Assembly (NCBI GenBank): GCA_004001285.1
Contig: AP018697.1
Location: 496,001-560,000, forward strand
Length of the DNA: 64,000 bases
Direction: 5' to 3'
Origin: Arthrobacter sp. MN05-02
Lineage (GTDB): Bacteria > Actinomycetota > Actinomycetes > Actinomycetales > Micrococcaceae
A program made the translations under genes and the position numbers. Below the pieces are notes generated by a model, which did not search any database, was not told the DNA's origin, and saw only the letters and a program-made list of their open reading frames with translations. Positions 24,581 through 32,068 of this stretch are shown piece by piece (within the stretch, counting starts at the first letter, position 1; each line of letters opens with the position of its first letter).

Positions 24581-25363
24581 TCAGAGGCGGCCCTGACCGG
24601 GCAGGGTCAGAATCTCCGCTCCGTCGTCGGTGATGGCGATCGTGTGCTCGCTGTGCGCCGTCCGGCAGCCCGTGGCGCTCCGGAGCGTCCAGCCGTCGGC
24701 GTCGGTGACCAGGGCGGCAGTGTCCACCATGACCCAGGGCTCCAGCGCCAGCAGGAGCCCTGGGCGCAGGACGTAGCCGCGCCCCGGCCTGCCGGTGTTG
24801 GGGATGTGCGGGTCCTGGTGCATCGTCGACCCGATGCCGTGTCCGCCGAAGTCGGTGTTGACGGGATAGCCCGCCTCGCCCAGGACCGAGCCGATGGCGG
24901 AGGAGATGTCGCCGATACGGGCTCCTGGTCCGGCTGCTGCGATGCCTGCGGCCAGCGCGCGTTCGGTGGCTCCGATCAGCTCGAGGCTCTCCGCCGGCTG
25001 CGTGTCGCCCACGACGAAGCTGATGGCGGAGTCCGCGGCGATCCCGGCCTTCGACACGGCGAGGTCGAGCGTCACCAGGTCACCGTCGGCGAGCGTGTAG
25101 TCGCGGGGCAGCCCGTGGAGGACGGCGTCGTTGACGGAGGTGCAGACGTAGTGGCCGAACGGCCCGCGTCCGAAGGACGGCGCATAGTCGACGTAGCAGG
25201 ACTCCGCCCCGGCCTCGGCGATCATGTCCGCGGTCCACCGGTCGATGTCCAGGAGGTTCGTGCCGACGGTGCTGCGGCCCTTCAGCGTGTGCAGGATGTG
25301 CCCGACCAGGGCACCGGTCTCGCGTGCCCTGTCCAGTTCGGAGGAGGTGAGGATCTCGATCAT
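24581..25363 (-). CDS. map: Methionine aminopeptidase, type I
   Basis: A 260-residue metallopeptidase that removes N-terminal Met from new proteins. The metal ligands are visible: Asp in LVTLDLAVSKAGIAADSA (both Asp), His in GHGIGSTMHQDP, and the two Glu in ALEPWVM and AHSEHTIAI. I choose ATG 25363 (MIEILTSSEL); the open frame upstream of it lies over the promoter and the divergent gene. It is unrelated to flagella and interrupts the flagellar locus together with the divergent XRE regulator. It is probably a second, accessory Map, since the main one in actinobacteria sits near secY/infA. Confidence 0.95.
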   Translation of the reverse strand: MIEILTSSELDRARETGALVGHILHTLKGRSTVGTNLLDIDRWTADMIAEAGAESCYVDYAPSFGRGPFGHYVCTSVNDAVLHGLPRDYTLADGDLVTLDLAVSKAGIAADSAISFVVGDTQPAESLELIGATERALAAGIAAAGPGARIGDISSAIGSVLGEAGYPVNTDFGGHGIGSTMHQDPHIPNTGRPGRGYVLRPGLLLALEPWVMVDTAALVTDADGWTLRSATGCRTAHSEHTIAITDDGAEILTLPGQGRL

Positions 25364-25390
25364 GCGACGCCTTTCCCGGGGAAACCAATA

Positions 25391-25423
25391 ACTATACCGG
25401 TAATGGTATCCCGGTACTAGACT
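25391..25423. promoter_or_regulatory. Divergent map/XRE promoter with an inverted repeat
   Basis: An unusually AT-rich patch between two divergent genes. ATACC and GGTAT form a perfect inverted repeat around 6 nt (25394-25409). A minus-strand -10-like TATAGT (25396-25391) would serve map. A plus-strand TAGACT (25418-25423) sits 7 nt before the XRE start, and the repeat covers its -35 zone. This layout suits a repressor acting on both genes, probably the XRE protein itself. Confidence 0.5.
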
Positions 25424-25430
25424 CGGAGCC

Positions 25431-25727
25431 ATGGTCAGACTGCCGCTCACACCGGGGGAGGTCGAGCGCGGACAGCGCCTCGGTGCCCTCCTGCGGCGCG
25501 CCAGGGCCGAGCGCTCCATGCTCGAGACCGCGCTCGACGCCGGCGTCTCGCCCGAGACCCTCCGCAAGATCGAGTCGGGCCGCGTGGCCACTCCTGCCTT
25601 CCCGACCATCGCTGCCATCGCCGACGTCCTCGGCCTCTCCTTGGACGTCGTGTGGGCCGAGATCAACCAGCCCGAGCGCGACGCCGAACCGGCCCGCCGC
25701 GACGGGCGGGAGCAACTGGCGTCCTAG
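25431..25727 (+). CDS. XRE-family helix-turn-helix regulator
   Basis: A 98-residue protein with an HTH_3 (Cro/C1-type) domain over most of its length: RLGALLRRARAERSMLETAL, the recognition segment VSPETLRKIESGR, and FPTIAAIADVLGLSLDVVW. It has no sensor domain. It is divergent from map with a shared, repeat-containing promoter, so it may control map and itself. The start ATG 25431 follows a TAGACT -10 by 7 nt, suggesting a leaderless mRNA. Confidence 0.88.
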   Translation: MVRLPLTPGEVERGQRLGALLRRARAERSMLETALDAGVSPETLRKIESGRVATPAFPTIAAIADVLGLSLDVVWAEINQPERDAEPARRDGREQLAS

Positions 25728-25734
25728 GCGCGTC

Positions 25735-25762
25735 CTTACGAAGCTCCGGCACGTGCCGACAG
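25735..25762 (+). promoter_or_regulatory. Sigma-28-like promoter of flbD-motA-motB
   Basis: CTTACG (25735-25740), 15 nt, CCGACAG (25756-25762). It differs from the other four elements by one base in the -10 box (C for T). It begins 8 nt after the XRE stop and about 47 nt before the flbD ATG. Confidence 0.62.
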
Positions 25763-25808
25763 TGGAGGAAAGAGGCCCCGCCGGGGCGTCCCGACTCCAG
25801 GATGTCCG

Positions 25809-26147
25809 ATGATCGTGGTGACCCGGCTCAACGAGAGCCAGTTCGCGGTGAACCCTGACCTCATCGAGCGCATCCACGAGAATCCGGACACCACGCTCGT
25901 GATGGTCGACGGCGCGAAGTACATCGTGACCGAATCACTGCACGAGGTGATCGACCTCATCGCGGCCTATCGGGCCCGCATCCTCTCACTCGCCCGGTTC
26001 CAGCCGATGGAACCCACGGATTCGACCGGGCAGCGACCGCTCGGGCTCGTCCGCGATCGCGACGTCGCCGCGGCGGCCGCCCGCCCGGGCACCGACGTCG
26101 ATCCCGGTGCCGGCACGCCCGTCCAGCTCAGACCAAGGAACAACTGA
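25809..26147 (+). CDS. flbD: FlbD-family flagellar protein
   Basis: A 112-residue protein. The first 65 residues (MIVVTRLNESQFAVNPDLIE, then TTLVMVDGAKYIVTESLHEV) match FlbD/SwrD, a small protein found next to motA in many Gram-positive bacteria and needed for full motor power in Bacillus. The C-terminal 45 residues (Pro/Asp-rich) are an extension not usual in the family. The stop overlaps the motA ATG by 1 nt, consistent with a role in stator function. Confidence 0.93.
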   Translation: MIVVTRLNESQFAVNPDLIERIHENPDTTLVMVDGAKYIVTESLHEVIDLIAAYRARILSLARFQPMEPTDSTGQRPLGLVRDRDVAAAAARPGTDVDPGAGTPVQLRPRNN

Positions 26148-26998
26148 TGGATCCCGCAACACTCGTCGGCATACTCCTCGCTTTCGGGGCCCTGTACGCG
26201 ATGATCACCCTCGAAGGTGCGCACGTGCAGTCCCTCCTCCTGCCGGCGCCCATGGTCCTCGTGTTCGTCGCCACCCTCGCGGTCGGCATCGCCGGGGGCA
26301 CCCTGAAGGACTTCATCGTCGCGGTGAAGGCCGTCCCGCCGGCTATCATGGGCAGGAGCACGCCTCCGCAGGACACCATCGACAGCGTGGTGGTGCTCGC
26401 GGAGAAGGCCCGCAGCGAGGGACTGCTCGCGCTCGAGGAGGAGGCCACCACGGCGAAGGACCCGTTCCTCCGGGGCGCGCTGCAGAACATCGCTGACGGG
26501 ACGGACGGCGAGGAGCTGCGCGAGATGCTCGAGGACGAGATCGATTCCGCCTCGTCGACCCACCGCACCGCGTCCAAGTTCTTCATGAGCCTCGGGGGCT
26601 ATGCCCCGACCGTGGGCATCGTCGGGACGGTGGTGTCCCTGACGCACGTCCTCGAGAACCTCTCGAAGCCCGACGAACTGGGCCACATGATCGCCGCGGC
26701 GTTCGTGGCGACCCTCTGGGGCCTGCTGTCGGCGAACTTCCTCTGGCTGCCGATCGGTACCCGCATCAAGCGCCTCGGTGACATGGAGACCGCCCGGATG
26801 ACCCTCCTGATGGAGGGCGTGCTGGCGGTCCAGGCCGGCAGCCAGCCGCGCCTGCTCGGCGAGCGGCTGAAGGCCATGGTGCCGCAGCACGCCCTGGGCA
26901 AGGGCAAGGACGGCAAGGACGACGGAAAGGTTCCGAAGGCCGCGAAGGGCGCCAAGGGATCGGGCGACGGCGCGGCGCAGGGCAAGGCCGCGGCGTGA
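26147..26998 (+). CDS. motA: Flagellar motor stator protein MotA
   Basis: A 283-residue membrane protein with four transmembrane helices. Family features are MVLVFVATLAVGIAGGT, KFFMSLGGYAPTVGIVGTV and AAAFVATLWGLLSANFLWLP. MotA5-MotB2 forms the proton channel that drives rotation. A Lys/Gly/Ala-rich C-terminal tail of about 30 residues is an extra feature with a possible anionic-lipid or nucleic-acid affinity. The stop overlaps the motB GTG. Confidence 0.96.
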   Translation: MDPATLVGILLAFGALYAMITLEGAHVQSLLLPAPMVLVFVATLAVGIAGGTLKDFIVAVKAVPPAIMGRSTPPQDTIDSVVVLAEKARSEGLLALEEEATTAKDPFLRGALQNIADGTDGEELREMLEDEIDSASSTHRTASKFFMSLGGYAPTVGIVGTVVSLTHVLENLSKPDELGHMIAAAFVATLWGLLSANFLWLPIGTRIKRLGDMETARMTLLMEGVLAVQAGSQPRLLGERLKAMVPQHALGKGKDGKDDGKVPKAAKGAKGSGDGAAQGKAAA

Positions 26999-27921
26999 GC
27001 AGACGCCCCCACCGGAAGAACCGGGGCGAGGACCACGCCGACGAGCATCCGGACGAGCGCTGGATGGCGTCCTACATGGACATGGTCACCGTGCTGATGT
27101 GCATGTTCATCGTCCTCTACGCCATGTCCACCGTGGACCAGGCCAAGTTCGAGCAACTGCGCGTCTCCCTGGCCACCGGCTTCGGGGCCGTGGAGACGGC
27201 GACCGTCGACACGGCCGAGGGCACCGTGGTGCCCGCGGAGTACGCCAACGAGGAGGGGGAGTCCTTCACGGGCGGCGCGGCACTCACGGACGCGGACCCC
27301 GAGCCGGAGATGGAGGAGCCGGGTGTTGCGGCGGCGGCCGCGCCGACGCCGTCGCCTTCGCCGTCGGCCGGTGGTGACACCGCCGAGCCCGTGACGGACC
27401 GGGAACGCGCCGTCGAGGAGGTCGAGAACCTTCGGGCCCTGCAGGAGCGCATCGACGCCGGGCTGAAGGAGCGCGACCTCGCGGAGGCCGTCCGCTACGT
27501 CATCGACGAGCGCGGCCTCACCATCCGGCTCGTCAGCTCGGAGACCTTCTTCCTCCCGGACAGCGCCCAGCTGACCGACCAGACGCTGCGTATCCTCGAG
27601 AGCGTGGGCCCCGTCCTCGCCTCGATCCCCAACGAGGTGGGCGTCGAGGGTCATACGGCACGGCTGCCCGATTCCGTGCCGCGGCCGCTCGACTGGGAGC
27701 TGTCGACCGAGCGGGCGGTGAACGTGGTGCGCCACCTCATCGACACGGGCGGCGTTCCCGCCCTCCGGCTCTCGGCCATCGGCTACGGCGAATCCCGTCC
27801 GCTCGCCGCCGGGACCAGCGAGGCGGAACTCGAACTCAACCGCCGCGTGGACATCGTGGTGCACTCCGACCAGCCCGAGAGCGTCCGCGGCCTCATACCG
27901 GGAATCGCCGCCGGCGACTGA
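26995..27921 (+). CDS. motB: Flagellar motor stator protein MotB
   Basis: A 308-residue protein with one membrane helix (residues 25-45) that carries the proton-binding Asp29 in MASYMDMVTVLMCMF, matching Asp32 of E. coli. An Ala/Pro/Ser linker leads to a C-terminal OmpA-like peptidoglycan-binding domain (VEGHTARLPDS, LSTERAVNVVRHLIDTGG, LNRRVDIVV). It anchors the stator to the cell wall. The start GTG 26995 overlaps motA. There is no fliL between motB and fliM, where it usually lies. Confidence 0.96.
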   Translation: MSRRPHRKNRGEDHADEHPDERWMASYMDMVTVLMCMFIVLYAMSTVDQAKFEQLRVSLATGFGAVETATVDTAEGTVVPAEYANEEGESFTGGAALTDADPEPEMEEPGVAAAAAPTPSPSPSAGGDTAEPVTDRERAVEEVENLRALQERIDAGLKERDLAEAVRYVIDERGLTIRLVSSETFFLPDSAQLTDQTLRILESVGPVLASIPNEVGVEGHTARLPDSVPRPLDWELSTERAVNVVRHLIDTGGVPALRLSAIGYGESRPLAAGTSEAELELNRRVDIVVHSDQPESVRGLIPGIAAGD

Positions 27922-27925
27922 TTCG

Positions 27926-27953
27926 CTAACGGCCCCTGCAGGCCGTCCGATAG
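27926..27953 (+). promoter_or_regulatory. Sigma-28-like promoter of the fliM operon
   Basis: CTAACG (27926-27931), 15 nt, CCGATAG (27947-27953), starting 5 nt after the motB stop. The GTG I choose for fliM is only 8 nt past the -10 box, so the fliM mRNA would have almost no leader. Confidence 0.75.
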
Positions 27954-27961
27954 TGGCTGGT

Positions 27962-28873
27962 GTGACGGTCCAGGAACAACTCTCCTTTGGCGTGCCCTCG
28001 GGCACCGCCAGGGCGGTGGATGTCTATGACTTCCGCCGGCCCACCACTCTCGCGCGTGAACACTCACGCGTGCTCGAACTCGCCTTCGAGACGTTCGCGC
28101 GCCAGTGGGGCACGCAACTCACCGCGAAGGTCCGCGTGATCTCGCAGGTGACCAGCGAGCAGGTCCTCATGCAGACGTACAACGAGTACGCCGCGTCCCT
28201 GCCGCCCACGACGGCGATGGTCCTCTGCGCGATCCAGGAGCACGCGAGCAAGGCGGTCATCCAGTTCCCCGCATCCGCGGGCCTGTACTGGGTCGACTCG
28301 ATGCTCGGCGGCCACGGCACGGTGCCTCCCGGCGAGCGGAAGTTCACGCAGATCGAGCAGGCGCTGATTCGGCGCCTCATGGACGACGCCCTCGAGGGAC
28401 TCCACTACTCGCTGGGATCGGTCCTGACCCAGCAGCTGGGCATCGACTCGATCCAGTACAACTCCCAGTTCGCACAGGCGGCGTCGACCACCGAGCTCAT
28501 GATCGTCGGGACCTTCGAGATCCGCGTCGGTGAACGCTCCTGCCCGGCCACGGTCGCCATCCCGGCACAGCTCCTGCTGGCGCAGCTGGGCGACGCGAAC
28601 CCCACCGCCACCGGCGAGGACGCACGCGAACTGATCGAGCAGCAGGTCACGCACGTGCCGGTAGACGTCGCCGTGCAGCTCGCGGCACTGCCCGTCCTGC
28701 CGTCCCGCATCCTCGACCTCGCCGTCGGGGACGTCCTGAAACTGCCGCACCCGCAGCACCGGCCCTTCGAGCTCGCCGTCAACGGGCAGCGGCTCGGCGA
28801 GGCGGCCCTGGGCCAGAACGGCTCCCGCCTTGCCTGCGTAGTAGTGACCACCGAGGAGAACACCGCACCATGA
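27962..28873 (+). CDS. fliM: Flagellar motor switch protein FliM
   Basis: A switch-ring protein of about 303 residues. The middle domain has VYDFRRPTTLAREHSRVLEL and the CheC-like region (GLYWVDSMLGGHGT, IEQALIRRLMDDALEGL); a C-terminal SpoA-like domain (VPVDVAVQLAALPVLPSRI, LPHPQHRPFELAVNGQRLGE) follows. The usual N-terminal CheY-P binding motif (LSQxEIDALL) is absent; the chain begins VTVQEQLSFG. I prefer GTG 27962 over the in-frame GTG 27953, which lies in the promoter -10 box. It overlaps fliN by 4 nt. Confidence 0.94.
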   Translation: MTVQEQLSFGVPSGTARAVDVYDFRRPTTLAREHSRVLELAFETFARQWGTQLTAKVRVISQVTSEQVLMQTYNEYAASLPPTTAMVLCAIQEHASKAVIQFPASAGLYWVDSMLGGHGTVPPGERKFTQIEQALIRRLMDDALEGLHYSLGSVLTQQLGIDSIQYNSQFAQAASTTELMIVGTFEIRVGERSCPATVAIPAQLLLAQLGDANPTATGEDARELIEQQVTHVPVDVAVQLAALPVLPSRILDLAVGDVLKLPHPQHRPFELAVNGQRLGEAALGQNGSRLACVVVTTEENTAP

Positions 28874-29575
28874 ACACCACCACCGCCGAGCACGAGGCCG
28901 CAGCGTCCCCTCGCAGCACGACTCCCGCTGCCCGGACCCCTCACGGCCGAGCCCTGCAGCGCCTCCGAGGTGCCGTCCGCGAGCGCGTCCACCGCGATCG
29001 TCGCGTCCTTCGTGGGTGCGTCCTCCGCGGACCTCGCCGTCGTCCTGATCGACGCGCAGCCTCTCGCCGCCGCCGCCGGGACGTCATCGCCCCTCGTCTC
29101 CCCGGCGGACGTGCTCGTCCCCGCGCTCGAGGCGGCGTCGGCGGCACTCGGCGACGGCGTGCTCGGCGCCCCCGCCGTGCAGGACGCGCTGCCGCTGTTC
29201 CGCGACGCCGAGACGTCGGTGTTCCGCCTCGCCGGCAGGTCCGGGGCGGTGGGCTGGTTCGCCGTCCGCCTCCGCGGCGCCCGTCCGGGTGCGGCTCCCC
29301 GCCGTTCCTCCGCCTCCGCCGGTGCCGCCAACCTTGGCCGCATCAGCAATGTGGAGATGGCCATGACCGTCGAGATCGGGCGCACCCGGATGTCGGTGCG
29401 CGATGTCCTCGACCTCGAACCCGGCGCCGTGATCGAACTCGACCGCTCGGCCGGCGCCCCCGCCGACGTGCTGCTCAACGGGCGCCTCGTCGCCCACGGC
29501 GAGGTGGTCGTCGTCGACCAGGACTACGCCGTGCGCATCACCCAGATCCTCGATGTCGCAGACGGCGCCCTCTAG
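28870..29575 (+). CDS. fliN: Flagellar motor switch protein FliN, frame broken near 28908
   Basis: The C-terminal FliN/SpoA domain is clear (NVEMAMTVEIGRTRMSVRDV, then LEPGAVIELDRSAGAPADVL, HGEVVVVDQDYAVRITQIL). Upstream is an about 140-residue N-terminal extension with an Ala/Ser-rich part, so this resembles the longer FliY-like FliN proteins but shows no CheC phosphatase motif that I can see. ATG 28870 overlaps fliM in a different frame from the body. Removing one C from the CCCC run at 28907-28910 gives one chain of about 234 residues. The stop overlaps the fliO GTG. Confidence 0.9.
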
Positions 29576-30137
29576 TGGACGTCGTGGTCCTCGCGCTGAG
29601 GGTGCTGCTGTCCCTCGGCGTGGTCCTCGCGCTGCTCTTCGTGCTGCACCGCAGGCTCTCTCGAAGGTCAACGGCAGCCGTGCCGGAGCCGGGCTCGTGT
29701 CCGTCGTGGCACGCCAGGGTATCGGCGCGAAGGCATCCCTCGTGGTGGTCGAGGCCGAGGGCACCCGCTTCTACCTCGGCGTGACCGAGCAGTCGGTGTC
29801 GGTCCTCCATTCGTCGACCGCCCCGCGCGCACTGCAGGCCGTCCCGGTGTCCGACGACGCCGTGCCCACGGTTCAGGCACAGGCGGCCGCGGCCTCCGCG
29901 GGACCGGGCACGACGGCGGAACCCGCCGACGCCCGCTTCGCCGCATCCCTGCGGCTGGCCGCGACGGCTCCCGGTCCTGGGAGCACCGCCGATGCCGAAC
30001 CGGTCAGCCGCCGTGCTGCGCGTGCAGCACGATCAGCGGAGCCCGCGCAGTCCGCGGCGACCCTCCAGGGGTCGATCCTGTCGCCCGCCACCTGGAAGCA
30101 GACCGCGGCCTTCCTGCGCCAGGGACGGGCCGGGTGA
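29575..30137 (+). CDS. fliO: Flagellar biosynthesis protein FliO, frame broken near 29654
   Basis: GTG 29575 begins a hydrophobic helix (VVVLALRVLLSLGVVLALLF), the single membrane anchor of FliO. The following FliO domain (VVARQGIGAKASLVVVEAEG, then TRFYLGVTEQSVSVL) is in the next frame. One missing G near 29654-29655 (or two extra bases in CTCTCTC) would join the parts into about 187 residues. The rest is Ala/Pro-rich tail. FliO helps assemble the FliP-FliQ-FliR export gate and directly precedes those genes. Confidence 0.85.
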
Positions 30138-31030
30138 CGACGGCGGTCCTGCCGTCGGCACCCTCCGCACGCGGAACCCGCCTGGCCCGGTTCGTCCCGG
30201 CCCCGCTCCTCCTCGGAGCCGCAGCCGTCCTGCTCGCCGTCGTCGTCGTCCTCCTCGGAGCCGCCGCCGGCCATGCCGGCGAACTGGATCCCGCCGTTCC
30301 CGCGCCCACCGCCCCGTCCGCTCCCGCCAACCCCACGGCACCGGCCGAGCCGGGCAGCGGGGACGGGCTGTCCGTCGAGATCAACGGCGTCAACGGGGAA
30401 CCGAGTTCCGCCGTCCTGACCCTCATCGGCATCACGCTGCTGTCCGTGGCGCCGGCGCTGCTGCTGATGATGACGTCCTTCACGAAGATCTTCGTGGTGC
30501 TCGCGATGACGCGGAACGCGCTCTCGCTGCCGTCCATCCCACCCAACCAGGTGCTCGCGGGACTGGCCCTGTTCCTGTCGCTGTTCATCATGGCGCCGGT
30601 CCTGACCGAGATCAACGACCTCGCCGTGCAGCCCTACCTCAGCGGCGCGACGACCTTCACCGAGGCCCTCACGGACGGCGCCCGCCCCCTGCAGACCTTC
30701 ATGATGGCGCACACCCGGGAAGAGGACCTGGCACTCATGACGCGGGCCGCCGGCCGGCCGAACCCCGAGGACGCCGCGAGCGTCCCGCTGACCACCCTGA
30801 TCCCGGCGTTCATGATCTCCGAACTGCGGGCCGCCTTCATCATCGGCTTCGTGATCTTCGTGCCGTTCCTCGTGATCGACCTCGTGGTCTCCGCTGCGCT
30901 GATGTCCATGGGCATGATGATGCTCCCGCCGGTCATGATCTCGCTGCCGTTCAAGATCCTCCTGTTCGTCCTCGTGGACGGGTGGGGGCTCATCATCACG
31001 TCCCTCATCAATAGCTACCAGGGCGGTTGA
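30134..31030 (+). CDS. fliP: Flagellar export gate protein FliP
   Basis: A 298-residue integral membrane protein of the export gate. It starts at GTG 30134 with a cleavable signal peptide (LLLGAAAVLLAVVVVLLGAA), typical of FliP, then a linker of Ala/Pro. Conserved FliP blocks are MMTSFTKIFVVLAMTRNALS, PSIPPNQVLAGLALFLSLF, LIPAFMISELRAAFIIGF and GMMMLPPVMISLPFKILLFV. FliP5-FliQ4-FliR1 forms the export channel. It overlaps fliO by 4 nt and fliQ begins 1 nt after. Confidence 0.97.
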   Translation: MTTAVLPSAPSARGTRLARFVPAPLLLGAAAVLLAVVVVLLGAAAGHAGELDPAVPAPTAPSAPANPTAPAEPGSGDGLSVEINGVNGEPSSAVLTLIGITLLSVAPALLLMMTSFTKIFVVLAMTRNALSLPSIPPNQVLAGLALFLSLFIMAPVLTEINDLAVQPYLSGATTFTEALTDGARPLQTFMMAHTREEDLALMTRAAGRPNPEDAASVPLTTLIPAFMISELRAAFIIGFVIFVPFLVIDLVVSAALMSMGMMMLPPVMISLPFKILLFVLVDGWGLIITSLINSYQGG

Positions 31031-31031
31031 C

Positions 31032-31307
31032 GTGGATACCAACGCCGTCCTCGACATCGGGCTCGCCGGCATCTGGGCCGCGGCCAAGCTGTCCGCGCCC
31101 GTGCTCCTGACCGCCCTCGTGGTCGGTTTCGCGATCTCGCTGCTGCAGTCCATCACGCAGATCCAGGAGGTCACGCTCTCCTTCGTGCCGAAGGCCGCCG
31201 CCGTCTGCCTCGCCCTGCTCGTCTGCGGGCACTGGATGATCTCCGAGATGATCTCGTTCACGCACGAGATGTTCGAGCGCATCCCCGGACTCCTCGGGGG
31301 CGGCTGA
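31032..31307 (+). CDS. fliQ: Flagellar export gate protein FliQ
   Basis: A 91-residue protein with two membrane helices (APVLLTALVVGFAISLLQS and VCLALLVCGHWMISEMI) and the FliQ signature QSITQIQEVTLSFVPK. It assembles around FliP/FliR in the export gate. GTG 31032 starts 1 nt after the fliP stop, and fliR follows 1 nt after this gene. Confidence 0.97.
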   Translation: MDTNAVLDIGLAGIWAAAKLSAPVLLTALVVGFAISLLQSITQIQEVTLSFVPKAAAVCLALLVCGHWMISEMISFTHEMFERIPGLLGGG

Positions 31308-31308
31308 C

Positions 31309-32067
31309 ATGGAGATCGAACTCGACCAGGGCAGGATCGAAGCCGTCATGCTCGCCGGCGTGCGGATCGTCGCCTTCCTCGTGATCGCCCCGCCCTTCTC
31401 GTACAAGGGCATCCCGGCACGCGTGAAGGCCATGCTCGCCGTCGGGCTGGCGCTCGCGGTGTCCCCGCAGGTCGCCGGGAGCTACGAGACGGGCGGCACG
31501 GGCCGGTACCTCGGTGCCCTGGTCCTCGAACTCGTGGTCGGTGCCGCCCTGGGCTTCCTCGTGCTGGTCGTCTTCTCCGCGATCCAGTCCGCCGGGAGCC
31601 TGATCGACCTGTTCGGCGGGTTCTCCCTGGCGCAGGGATTCGATCCGCAGTCGATGGTCAACGGCGCCCAGTTCGCGCGCCTGTTCCAGCTCACGGCCCT
31701 GACGCTGCTCTTCACCTCGGACGGCTACCAGCTCATCATCGGAGGCCTGGTCCGGACCTTCAGCGCGCTGCCACTCGGCGGGGGGCTGGACCTGGGGGAA
31801 CCCGTCGAGGCGCTCACCGGCGCCGTCACCGGACTCTTCCTGGCCTCGGTCCAGATCGCCGGGCCGCTGATCGTGGTCCTCTTCCTGGCCGACGTCGGCC
31901 TCGGGCTCCTGACGCGCGTCGCACCGGCACTCAACGCCTTCGCGCTCGGGTTCCCGCTCAAGATCTTCATCACGCTCAGCCTCGGCGGCGTGGTGTTCGT
32001 CGCCCTGCCACGCGTCGTCTCGACCCTCGCGGACGACGCCGCCGCACTCCTGATGGGGGTGGGCTGA
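31309..32067 (+). CDS. fliR: Flagellar export gate protein FliR
   Basis: A 252-residue protein with six predicted membrane helices. FliR features are APPFSYKGIPARVKAMLAVG, VLELVVGAALGFLVLVVFSA, QSAGSLIDLFGGFSLAQGFD and LNAFALGFPLKIFITLSLGG. It closes the FliPQR gate and contacts FlhB, whose gene follows 1 nt later. Confidence 0.97.
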   Translation: MEIELDQGRIEAVMLAGVRIVAFLVIAPPFSYKGIPARVKAMLAVGLALAVSPQVAGSYETGGTGRYLGALVLELVVGAALGFLVLVVFSAIQSAGSLIDLFGGFSLAQGFDPQSMVNGAQFARLFQLTALTLLFTSDGYQLIIGGLVRTFSALPLGGGLDLGEPVEALTGAVTGLFLASVQIAGPLIVVLFLADVGLGLLTRVAPALNAFALGFPLKIFITLSLGGVVFVALPRVVSTLADDAAALLMGVG

Positions 32068-32068
32068 C

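Noticed and set aside
25775..25787. GC-rich 5-bp hairpin after the XRE gene as a terminator
   Set aside because: The stem is short, has a 3-nt loop and no T tract, and it lies inside the predicted flbD leader downstream of the sigma-28-like promoter.
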